NCBI RefSeq assembly: GCF_029784135.1
Contig: NC_073746.1
Span: 149,495,056 to 149,559,055, forward strand
Length of the DNA stretch: 64,000 nucleotides
Direction of reading: 5' to 3'
Source: Toxorhynchites rutilus septentrionalis
Taxonomy: Eukaryota > Arthropoda > Insecta > Diptera > Culicidae
The notes under the pieces are model-generated. The model had not been told where the DNA came from and searched no databases. It saw only the letters and a program-made list of their open reading frames with translations. The translations under genes were made by a program, and so were the position numbers. How positions within the stretch are numbered: position 1 is the stretch's first letter; each line of letters opens with the position of its first letter. Positions 45,598 through 54,193 of the stretch are shown one piece after another.

Positions 45598-47199
45598 ACT
45601 GACTCCTCAGTCAAGTTTTATGTCTTTATACCATGAGTACCTTACCCACGACGTGCACCCTTCACCAGGCATCTCCAACCAAGTTTGCTTCCCATACTTC
45701 TGCAATTCCTCTGTCATTTTTGATCTGTCCATGCGACAAAAAATCCATGGAATCCCAGATCACCTACGCTCCGATTCTATTCCGCCGATATTTTCGGCAG
45801 AATATGGGAAAGTTGGATCTGATAAAATGTTCTTTACTGGCGGTTCATTCATAAACGGGTCCACTGGCTTCGGCATCTTCAATGAAAATTCCAGTGCCTC
45901 TTTCAAACTCAAAGATCCTTGTTCCGTGTATGTCGCTGAACTGGGTGCGATATATTACGCATTAGGGATCATTGAAACATTGCCCATCGACCACTATTTT
46001 ATTTTTTCAGACAGTCTCAGCTCAATAGAGGCAATCCGCTCAATGAAAGTTGATAAACGCTCATCTTATTTCCTAACAAGAATAAGACAACTATTGAGTG
46101 TTTTGGTCGAAAAATTATTCAAAATTACCTTAGCATGGGTTCCCTCTCATTGCTCGATTCCGGGGAATGAGAAAGCGAACTCGCTAGCTAAGGTGGGCGC
46201 TTTAGAAGGCACACTTTTTGAAAGGCAAATTGCTTATAATGAATTTTTCCACATTCCTCGTCAGTATACGCTCGTAAGTTGGCAGCGCATGTGGAGTGGT
46301 GATGAGTTCGGTCGTTGGTTACACACGATTATCCCTAAGGTCTCGACGAGTGCATGGTTCAAGGGATTGAATGTACGTCGTGATTTCATTCGCGTGATAT
46401 CTCGGCTTATGTCCAATCACTACAACCTAAACGCGCATCTCTATCGCATTGGGCTCGCAGCAAACAATCTTTGTGATTGTGGCGATGGCTACCACGACAT
46501 CGAGCATGTTGTCTGGTCGTGTATCCGGTTCCATGCTGCTCGCTCTCAGCTCTCTAGAGCACTGAGAGCACAAGGCAGACAATCGGATATCCCCGTCCGG
46601 GATATCTTAGGTAGCCGTGATCCTGATCTTCTGCTTCATCTATACCTGTTCCTCAGAAACGCCGATGTCAACGTTTAATGATGTTTCCTTCGTTGTGTCC
46701 CCGTTTTATATCCCTCCTATCCAAACGATAAACTTTTACTTAGTCGCGGCAATACATACACACACTCTTTACAGATGCACGGGCCGAAGGTTGTGCAGTC
46801 CACAGATCATTCAACAAGAGCCAAAGGTTGTACCGCTCATGACAACTCTACACGAGCTGATGATTGCACCGGCTAGTGACCATTCTATCCTGGATTCCTC
46901 GAGGCGAGAAAGACGCACCACGCTAGATATGGGGTACAGACTAGGGGGGCGTTGCTGATTAATGGTCGGCTGCATCCCAATAGGAAGTATCCCGTGTCGG
47001 GCACACGTACAGAGCATCGAAGACTGCAACATACCAATTATGAGAACACTTGTAATACTAACCTCGAGCCAACCGCGAGTAATCGGTTACATATTACTAA
47101 CATAGTTGTAAGACAAAAATTGTCAAAATATTGGACTCCCGGCCCCGTCAGGCTAACGCCACATGTGCCTTAATAAAATATATATTTTGGAAAAAAAAA
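45590..47199 (+). mobile_element. 5'-truncated I/Loa-like non-LTR retrotransposon with RNase H
   Basis: The copy carries only the C-terminal RNase H region, a cysteine/histidine motif and the 3' UTR. It ends in GGACTCCCGGCCCCGTCAGG, CTAACGCC, then AATAAAATATATATTTTGG and a run of A (47190-47199). The same 3' end recurs inverted at 53590-53656. Clade placement is from the RNase H plus C-terminal CCHC layout only. Confidence 0.85.
45620..46678 (+). CDS. RNase H domain and C-terminus of a non-LTR polyprotein (truncated)
   Basis: This is an uninterrupted frame of 352 codons. The RNase H fold is recognisable by F-F-T-G-G-S-F, V-A-E-L-G-A-I, I-F-S-D-S-L-S-S, W-V-P-S-H-C-S-I-P-G-N-E-K-A-N-S-L-A-K. 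The enzyme needs four acidic residues. Here the first is glycine (T-G-G-S in place of T-D-G-S) and the last is asparagine (K-A-N in place of K-A-D); the second and third are present. The tail holds L-C-D-C-G-D-G-Y-H-D-I-E-H-V-V-W-S-C, a putative zinc-binding motif. The N-terminal endonuclease and RT are missing, so ATG 45620 is not a genuine start. It is a dead fragment that happens to remain open. Confidence 0.85.
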   Translation: MSLYHEYLTHDVHPSPGISNQVCFPYFCNSSVIFDLSMRQKIHGIPDHLRSDSIPPIFSAEYGKVGSDKMFFTGGSFINGSTGFGIFNENSSASFKLKDPCSVYVAELGAIYYALGIIETLPIDHYFIFSDSLSSIEAIRSMKVDKRSSYFLTRIRQLLSVLVEKLFKITLAWVPSHCSIPGNEKANSLAKVGALEGTLFERQIAYNEFFHIPRQYTLVSWQRMWSGDEFGRWLHTIIPKVSTSAWFKGLNVRRDFIRVISRLMSNHYNLNAHLYRIGLAANNLCDCGDGYHDIEHVVWSCIRFHAARSQLSRALRAQGRQSDIPVRDILGSRDPDLLLHLYLFLRNADVNV

Positions 47200-47221
47200 T
47201 TGCATATGCCACATTTACACA

Positions 47222-47532
47222 GTAGCCATTTAGGCGTTATTCTTTCTGTTCTTCCATTGTCCAGTTAGACCGGTCAGCGGAGACAGTTGATATGATCATT
47301 GATGTGTTATTAATAGAACAGCATTCCGATGTGTCTTGCAGAGCAGAGCAGTTGTATAGATGAATCGATCTTATTTCGACCGTGGATCGATCTCCATCGC
47401 TGATGATTGTTGCGTGGGCGTAGTTATTCTGTAACAACACAAAGATGGTCAATGAGGGCCCTGAGTTTTGAACTCACGATCGATCGCTTACTAAGCGAAC
47501 GAGCAACCAATGTGGCTACGGAGACCGCCCCA
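47222..47532 (-). mobile_element. tRNA-derived SINE, family C
   Basis: The minus-strand head reads GGGGCGGTCTCCGTAGCCAC, ATTGGTTGCTCG, and then a box B-like GTGAGTTCAAAACTC, giving a tRNA-like 5' part. The body ends near 47230 in AGAACAGAAAGAATAACGCC. It follows the LINE 3' end by about 25 bp. No clear target duplication. It is not a functional tRNA gene: the acceptor stem does not pair. Confidence 0.65.
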
Positions 47533-47549
47533 TATTGTTTTCTTATACA

Positions 47550-47640
47550 TATCACGCTTGACTTTTCAACAGGACCTATTTGTTTTGATCTATTCTCTTA
47601 ATGGACTTTCTCTTTCAATCATCACGGCCTTGCAGAAAGA
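47550..47640 (+). mobile_element. half-copy of the CTTTTCAATAGGACC MITE
   Basis: CGCTTGACTTTTCAACAGGACC and TGTTTTGATCTATTCTCTTAA correspond to the left arm of the palindromic element at 21845-22073. The second arm is absent. Confidence 0.55.
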
Positions 47641-47814
47641 CTTTGCGCCAGTTATGCCACATAGTTTGATCAACGAGGTTTTCTTTTCCGTTTTTTTCCG
47701 GACTTCTCGGGTTTGACCTTCTGACATTTGTTCTCGTTAGTACTCAAAGGACTTTTTCAAGTTTTTGGTTCTGTTCTGCTCACACTCGCATAAATTCGAG
47801 CAAGTAACGGCAGT

Positions 47815-48097
47815 AAAACCGGGTTTTTACGTTGTCAGTTACTCGGTTGCGAGTAAACGCCGAACGATCCGAAGAATTACGAACGTACCCATACCATAAA
47901 ATTTGACATTTGATTTGTATGTATGGGGTAAACAGGTGAGTAGCCAAAAAAACCGAAGTAGTTCGATTGCGAGTAGCCCCATATATGAAAAATTTCAAAA
48001 AATATGGGTATTTCATAATATGGCTACGTTCATAATTCTTCGGATCGTTTGGCGTTTACTTGCGACAGAGTAACTGACAACGTATAAACCAGGCTTA
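47815..48097. mobile_element. palindromic MITE with long inverted repeats
   Basis: The left arm (TTTTTACGTTGTCAGTTACTC, CGCCGAACGATCCGAAGAATTA) pairs with the right arm (TAATTCTTCGGATCGTTTGGCG, GAGTAACTGACAACGTATAAA). The arms are about 80-100 bp and the loop about 110 bp. Tips read AACCGGGTTT / AAGCCTGGTTT. No ORF. Confidence 0.8.
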
Positions 48098-48299
48098 ACT
48101 ACTGGAAACTTTTTCAATGTACTCGTATGTTCATAAAAGAGAGAGAAAGTTTGGGAGAAAATTCATTCGATTTTGCTGTGTTCTCGCCATTAGAGGGCAG
48201 TCGAGTTCATTCACCCTTTCAGTGTATATTGAAAATCGCTTTTTTATCGCATTGTGTGTTGTGTAAATTGAAGCAAAATGGGAGCCTAGTAAAAAGAGA

Positions 48300-49200
48300 A
48301 AAGTGGCTGGCGAAGGACGAGTATTCCAGGGAAAATTGTCTGAAATGTATTATTTTACGTGAATAAATCATGGTTTATTTTATTTGTAATAAAGCAGCTG
48401 CTGTTTTGGAGTTTCAATCTGAAACGAAAATATGAGTCGAAACATGCGTCAAGAATAGACAAGTTTGTTGCCACATTCTGTGCTGGAAAATTGGCTGAAA
48501 TAGGAGCGAAAATTGTTTGTTTGAAAGTTAGAAAGAACGAACTGTCGACTATGTATTTAACTCGAAGTTAATTTCGAAGTTACCGAGGAATTGGCTTGCC
48601 TTTTTCCTATGGATGCAGGATTCGAGGATGACATGAAGGATATCGTCCAAATCATCAACCAACTCGCATGCATTGGATCGTCGTGAGTTCAAAGCTTCAT
48701 TTCTTCTTCTCTTCATTCTTTTTTTCACTTGAAAACAAACTCAAGTTCAAATTTTCATTTTACCCATTTTCTGACATTGAGAATTTCTCAAGTGTCGACA
48801 ACTAGGAAAAATGTTGATGCACTCCAGTCGATTAATGCTGTTTTTTCTCGCAGATTTCGGTACTTCAAAACACATGAAAGAATTCTCCATCTGTATGGAA
48901 CCAAATGGAACTCATTGAAACGCAGTGTGATTTAGAGCTGTGTGACAAATTTGAAAATCATTATGTCTTGGATTTCTATTCCAGATTTGTTCCGGAGGCG
49001 TTTCCAGAATTAATAAATTGCTCATTTTTTACTTCTCTGTTTGAATCCACAAATACTTGTTAGCAATTGTTTCAATTATGAAAGAAGTGTAATCAAAGTC
49101 AAGGAACAAAATCACTGGTAGTCAACCACTAACCACCACTTTGCTTCGCTATCTCTTACATTCAAGTTGACTAAGATAAAATGGCTCAAGAAAAGTAGTT
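48300..49200 (+). pseudogene. GTF2IRD2-like hAT transposase relic
   Basis: Three separated pieces are visible. 48405-48560 has F-N-L-K-R-K-Y-E-S-K-H-A-S-R-I-D-K-F, the BED/N-terminal region of this group. 48590-48690 has a middle fragment (F-P-M-D-A-G-F-E-D-D-M-K-D-I-V). 48905-49195 holds the C-terminal region: Q-M-E-L-I-E-T-Q-C-D-L-E-L, then F-Y-S-R-F-V-P-E-A-F-P-E-L, then F-E-S-T-N-T-C-stop-Q-L-F. These correspond to the transposase-derived domain also found in vertebrate GTF2IRD2 and related hAT proteins. Many stops and frameshifts make it non-functional. No terminal repeats were recognised. Confidence 0.6.
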
Positions 49201-49428
49201 CGATTGAAAACGAAACGGTGTTGGACTATGTTTGTATTTAAGGATTTTCTAAATTGAAACAAACAAAAAAATATTGTAGAAAGTTTTTGATGATTGCTAA
49301 AACGTCCAATTTAATCGTGATACCGTATTCACATTATCCAGTATAGCCATAATTCTGTCAGTGAAATTACGACTACTCTCAGCAGACAAATTTGGAGCGA
49401 AGAAAAGTGGTAACACTGCAGTCGTGTA

Positions 49429-49598
49429 TTTTTTTTTTTTTTTTTTTTTTTATCTGTATTATAGTGATTTTCAACTCATTTTGGCTGGTTCGTCACTTTT
49501 TACTTCCATTTTTGGAAGAATGTCGGGAGTGAGAATTGAACTCGTGACCTTTAGCGTGAGAGGCATGGATGTTACAACTACGCCAGATCGCCTCCACT
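49429..49598 (-). mobile_element. tRNA-derived SINE, family B
   Basis: Same family as 26771-26912. The head is GAGGCGATCTGGCGTAGTTG with box B-like GAGTTCAATTCTCACTCCC, and the 3' end is a run of about 24 A on the minus strand. Flanking direct repeats TGCAGTCGTGTA at 49417-49428 and 49599-49610 are a perfect 12-bp target duplication. Confidence 0.9.
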
Positions 49599-49610
49599 TG
49601 CAGTCGTGTA

Positions 49611-50590
49611 GTTTGATGTTCCCCCTCACTCTCACCAAGTTTCGTGGTTCCATCAGTACTTGTTCGGTTCCCTAGCAACAATAAAGTTCGGTCTGTACGA
49701 GAACGTGTGGCAATTATCTCGTTATCTAAGTGCGGTGAAACGTCAAAACATATCTACGAACTGCTCAAACTGTTTTCTATCAATGAATGATTCGTGTTCC
49801 GTACACTACAACAGGTCGGTACGGCTGCACAATGTTATCTATGCTGATCATGAACGCGTTCAACGTAATCCTCTTCGTAAACAAGAGCGTCCATCTGTTG
49901 AAATGAATTGGTGGGTACATCGATGTGTGAGTCTTTTATTAACGTCCAAACTGAAGCGAATATGTTTGAAACGATGCAGAAAACTCCTAGAACGGTTAAA
50001 AAACGAGACTAACGACAAACATACCAGACTTCATCTCCGCAAATGATTGACCATTTACCAATCCCTCGGATTATTCACCTTAGGCCAAGTTGGAGGAGCT
50101 TGTCTTCTCATTGGAATTTCCAATCGTCAAAGAATTCTATCGAGAAGCTGCAGCGATTAACGAATAGCATCAGCGTTTTCGACTCTGTGTGAAGAAGAGA
50201 TAATCGAATAATTTTGCCAAAACTGATAATTCTGGATACTTTTATACCTTCAATAAAATGTTGGGTCTTTATTTCATTTTGATCTCGAGTAATGAATTTT
50301 GCAGGTATAGAACTATTTTGAAATAAAAAGTGAGTCAAAAAAGTACCAGTTAAATACGTATATTTTACATTTCATTATGGACAGTAGTAAGAAAAAAAAT
50401 ATTGCGGCACGCAGTTATAATGAAAATTCTAATGCACCATGTCTATACCTGGTCACCACTGGTTTAAAACATGAAAAAATGAGTAAAATTACAATGCTCT
50501 TTTAGATGATTTTAGTCAGGCCTTTTTGTTTAATCATTTGTAAGACCCATTTGTAGACCTCATAAACCTGTTGAGTACTGTTTTTTGAAT
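49611..50590. other. unassigned DNA
   Basis: A + strand frame of 128 codons at 49660-50046 is rich in basic residues and cysteine and has no recognised domain. It may be a relic of an unknown element. Confidence 0.3.
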
Positions 50591-50593
50591 AAT

Positions 50594-51660
50594 GCTAATC
50601 ACTAATGTTGGGCAAAGGCCCAACATGGATTTCGGATAAATGTACGGACACTTCGGCGGTTAGATTTAGACTGGTTATTTTATTTCTTATTTTTACAGAG
50701 TTTGATGTGGTTCGAATGTTCTTGCCTTCGTGTGCATTTGATACTTGGTGCTTGGTAAGCACAAAATGTGCTCCTCCGCATGTGTGTCCTGCGCCGTCTG
50801 CTCAAATAGCGCTTGCATGGTCCAGGCGGCTTCTCCGCTGCGCCCCTTCCCGTTGTTGTAGTCGCTTGGCGTTCCTCCGCCAGTGGTAAATGATGATGGC
50901 GATTATTATCGCCACGATAAATGCGCCGTCCACGGAATAGGACGCGACATCGTGCATGGTGATTGAATTCTCCACTTTGTCACTGCCGAACATTGTGTGT
51001 TTAGATTACGGACGATTTCTTGGAACTCGCTTTGTTCCATACATTGTAGTGCGTTTTATTACGCCGCGGAGGCCGATAATCGCTGATGTAGGTCTCCATC
51101 GTGTGAACATTATTTCTTAGTCGTCAGCAGATGCCTACGTAGGCCATTGATTTATAGGGTCGTTTCCTATTCTGATTTTGTACACTTCCAAGTACATCAA
51201 CTTGAATTTCAAAACATAATCTTTCAGTAAGTGTTCATCTTTCCCTTCAAGTGTCCGTCTCTCCCTGCTCTTTCTTATTTTTTCAAAGATGCCGGACACA
51301 TCAATTCAGCAAAATTTTTTGTCTAAAAACATTTCTTATTATTAACAGGGACACAGGCGATTCTTAGTAAGATAACTATATATATTTTTTTGGAGAATTC
51401 TACTTAAGGTGTTCTTCTCTTTCCCCACTATCTCGATAGTTAAATCAGATTGGTGCAGTACAAATACGTTTTATACTTCTTGACGAATTGCATTTTTCTG
51501 TTATTTTTTGTTAATAAACCTGGTATTTGCCACGTAGCATGTACTGTAAATACATTAAATAGAAGAACAATTAAAAGTGCTATTGGTAACCCTGCATCCC
51601 TATAACCCTGGACTAGATGGTCAAGGTTAGACGGAGTTGATTCGGATCCTGAATACAATT
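50594..51660 (-). other. possible retroelement remnant with two small membrane-protein frames
   Basis: Two minus-strand frames begin with ATG. 50993-50802 has an acidic head, a hydrophobic segment (D-G-A-F-I-V-A-I-I-I-A-I-I-I-Y-H-W) and an arginine-rich tail. 51658-51440 is arranged likewise (G-L-P-I-A-L-L-I-V-L-L-F-N-V-F-T-V). Similar architecture suggests they are related or belong to one element. A short palindrome TGTTGGGC/GCCCAACA lies at 50603-50622 at the distal side. I cannot assign a family. Confidence 0.3.
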
Positions 51661-51714
51661 ACCTACTTTCATTTCACTCATAAAATAACTAGATGGCAGC
51701 ATTTTTCACTAGGT

Positions 51715-51894
51715 CAGGGGTGGCATTGCGCAGTAACTCGTTTCGAGAAAATTCGAACTCAAATCGAATTGGTTTTAGTATTATGTATCTTTTTCAAGTT
51801 CATAAGTTCGGTGTACTAGATTTAGAGCAAAATTTGTCTAAATGGTCGAAACGAACATAAATCACTCGTTTCGAAATGCGCAATGTCACCCCAG
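51715..51894. mobile_element. MITE, 180 bp
   Basis: The left end CAGGGGTGGCATTGCGCA and the right end, read inverted as CTGGGGTGACATTGCGCA, form terminal inverted repeats with two mismatches, and an inner CTCGTTTCGA motif occurs near both ends. No target duplication is evident. The termini resemble hAT elements. Confidence 0.7.
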
Positions 51895-52079
51895 ATTTGA
51901 CGTACACGGTTGGCTTTAGCCAATATCGAAACTTGTCTGATAAATTCAAAAGCAGACAATGCTTACGGTCCGACTTCGCCAGTAAAATGTATTTCCCTTT
52001 TTATTTTCGTCCTGAGACGGTTATAATAATGTGATTACTCTTTGTTCCTTGAGCAAAGTTCTAGTGTCCTGGTCACGAT

Positions 52080-53225
52080 TATTATTCAATGACGGGGCCC
52101 GTTTACAGCGATCGATCCGTTGGACCCAATTTACCACTACTCCGGCACACATTTCGACCGGGATGTTTCGAATTTTGCGCTGAATGTTGTCTCTGAGCTC
52201 TTCTGAAATTACTGGCTTGTTGGCATAGACCAGTGACTTGGCATTAGGATGGCAGCGGAAATGGTCATGTCAAATTTCAAAAACCGACCATGTACATTTT
52301 TATTGGCCCAAAAAAATGACCTGTGCAAAGTTTCAGCTCAATCGGACATGATTTAGAGGTGCATCAAAGCGCTCAAAGTTTTGGTTTTTTGATCCTCGAG
52401 AGTCTTCCAAGGGGGAATAAAGGAAATTTGGAGTTTTTGGCCTGAATGGCCAAAAAAACAAAACAAAACTTTGAGTGCTCCTAAATTATGTCCGATTGAG
52501 CTGAAACACTGCACAGGTCATTTTTTTGGACTAATGAAATTCGACAATTTTTTTTCCATACCTTCGTTGCCTGTCAGGCTGAGTCCCAAAAGAACTCGAC
52601 GTTTCATGCATTTTTAAGTCATTTGGTGTCGAAAAAAAATAGATTTTCCAAATTTCCTTTACTCCCCCCTTGAAAGATTTTCGAGGATCAAAAAATTAAA
52701 AAAAAACCTTTTGAGACACCCCTAAATCATGTCCGATTGAGCTGAAACTTTGCACAGGTCATTTTTTGGGCCAATAAACAAATTGCGCATGATCGATTTT
52801 TGAAGTTGGATGATGATTTTTTTTCATACATCCATTGCCACTCTACTTGGCATAGCCCAAAAAAAAAGAAATCCATATCCATTTCTCAAAATAACACGTT
52901 CTTACTTACATCAAAACTTACTTTTTAATAAATCCACTGTTACGTGCGCTGTGTGGCAAGTAGCACCGTCTTGTTGATCATTGACCGTCAAATATCATTG
53001 ATGTTAAGATCATCCGATTCTGGCCAAAAATAGTCTTCCCACATGACGCGATAGTGCTCTACATTGACGGTAACATGACGGTCGTTCTCATCGGCGAAGA
53101 AATAAGGCCCAATCACTCTTCCGGCATGAAAACCACACCAAACAGTAATATATTGCGGATGAAACGGTGTTTCTTGAAGCACATTTGGTTTTGCATCATC
53201 ACAAATAACGCATATTTTGCTTGTT
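52080..53225 (-). pseudogene. Tc1/mariner-type transposase, interrupted
   Basis: Read on the minus strand: 53222-52990 encodes the catalytic-domain segment H-P-Q-Y-I-T-V-W-C-G-F-H-A-G-R-V-I-G-P-Y-F-F. After a stop it continues in another frame with Q-Q-D-G-A-T-C-H-T-A, the second catalytic aspartate. Near 52880-52846 and again 52244-52190 it reads F-F-L-W-G-Y-A-K-S-L-V-Y-A-N-K-P, split exactly by a 601-bp insertion. The end is at about 52080 (I-P-V-E-M-C-A-G-V-V-V-N-W-V-Q-R). The N-terminal DNA-binding part is absent, truncated at 53225 next to a pogo-like terminus. Confidence 0.82.
52245..52845. mobile_element. hAT-type MITE inserted in the Tc1-like transposase
   Basis: Terminal inverted repeats TAGGATGGCA and TGCCACTCTA, flanked by a perfect 8-bp duplication CTTGGCAT at 52237-52244 and 52846-52853. 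Internally GACCTGTGCAAAGTTTCAGC (52316) and its inverse GCTGAAACTTTGCACAGGTC (52740) form further inverted repeats. Removing the element and one duplication restores the transposase reading across the junction. There is no coding capacity. Confidence 0.9.
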
Positions 53226-53249
53226 GAAAAGATTGTGATGAAAATACAG

Positions 53250-53305
53250 TAACGTCTCGATTATATCACGCTCAAAAAAAATTTTCGCGTGATATAATGG
53301 AAACG
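53250..53305 (+). repeat. short hairpin with pogo-like terminus
   Basis: CAGTAACGTCTCGATTATATCACG, A-run, TTTTCGCGTGATATAATGG: the second part pairs with the first. Same structure as 14672-14733 (minus). Confidence 0.55.
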
Positions 53306-53589
53306 TGAGATATACGAAACAGTTTTTTTTTGTAATAAAAAATGCTGCGTTTCATCTCCAATATGTATAATGTAAACACTTTTTTCCCTGTGATATGCAA
53401 AATATATAGAAAAACATTTATTACATTATTTATCAAATAAGCTGTAATACAACATCTTATTACACAATGCAAGATAACATATCGAGATTATTGTTGCAAA
53501 GCATTCCTCACAGCAATTTCTTCTATATTTCCTAAGAAACGCTCGTATACTATAAAAGTGATTTGTTTTGCGCGTTCAATCTTTTTTTT

Positions 53590-53656
53590 TATCCAAAATA
53601 TATATTTTTATAAGGCTCATATGGCGTCAGCCTAACGGGGCCGGGAGTTCAATATT
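53590..53656 (-). mobile_element. 3' tail of the RNase H-bearing LINE family, solo
   Basis: The minus strand reads AACTCCCGGCCCCGTTAGGC, TGACGCCATATGAGCC, TTATAAAAATATATATTTTGG, matching 47133-47190. It is a very short 5'-truncated insertion of the same family. Confidence 0.75.
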
Positions 53657-54193
53657 CAATCTTGTAACTTGAATTATTTACTGTCATTCTGTGTTAATTT
53701 TCTTCTGCTCATGTTATACAATCACATATTTCAGAGCTGTTATTTTCAGTTGATATCTGTATGCATTAAGTTACTTCTTCATCTTCCTCAAAATCAATAT
53801 CTAATTACACATTCTCTATACTGATAACATGTGACACTGCGATACATTCTTTCTTCTCCGAGTTCTGGTTCAACTATTCCAGTCTTAGGAGCAGAAATCA
53901 TAAACAAGTTTCACATGGAATCATAAACATGGTGTCGAGACTTGAATAGTAACAAAATCCAAAATAATACATCTTTCAATGTTTGTAGTGTCTTGTTCAG
54001 TGTTTCTGAATTTAACATGATTGACGATTCTAATTTTTCTCGGTAGATTAGTTTTATATTTCTAATTATTCCCTGATCCTGCATTCGGCATTTGTAGAAA
54101 AATCTCATATTAATCTATTATCAGAGAAAATTTAATCCCCTCAGAGCAGTTATCCATCATATTAATAAAACGGTTTTAGGTTATAGTTTTTTT

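Noticed and set aside
47455..47532. Possible tRNA gene on the minus strand
   Set aside because: Tail and length fit a SINE; arms do not pair as a cloverleaf.
49660..50046. 128-codon + strand frame as a host gene
   Set aside because: Begins next to a SINE target site and lacks any recognisable domain.
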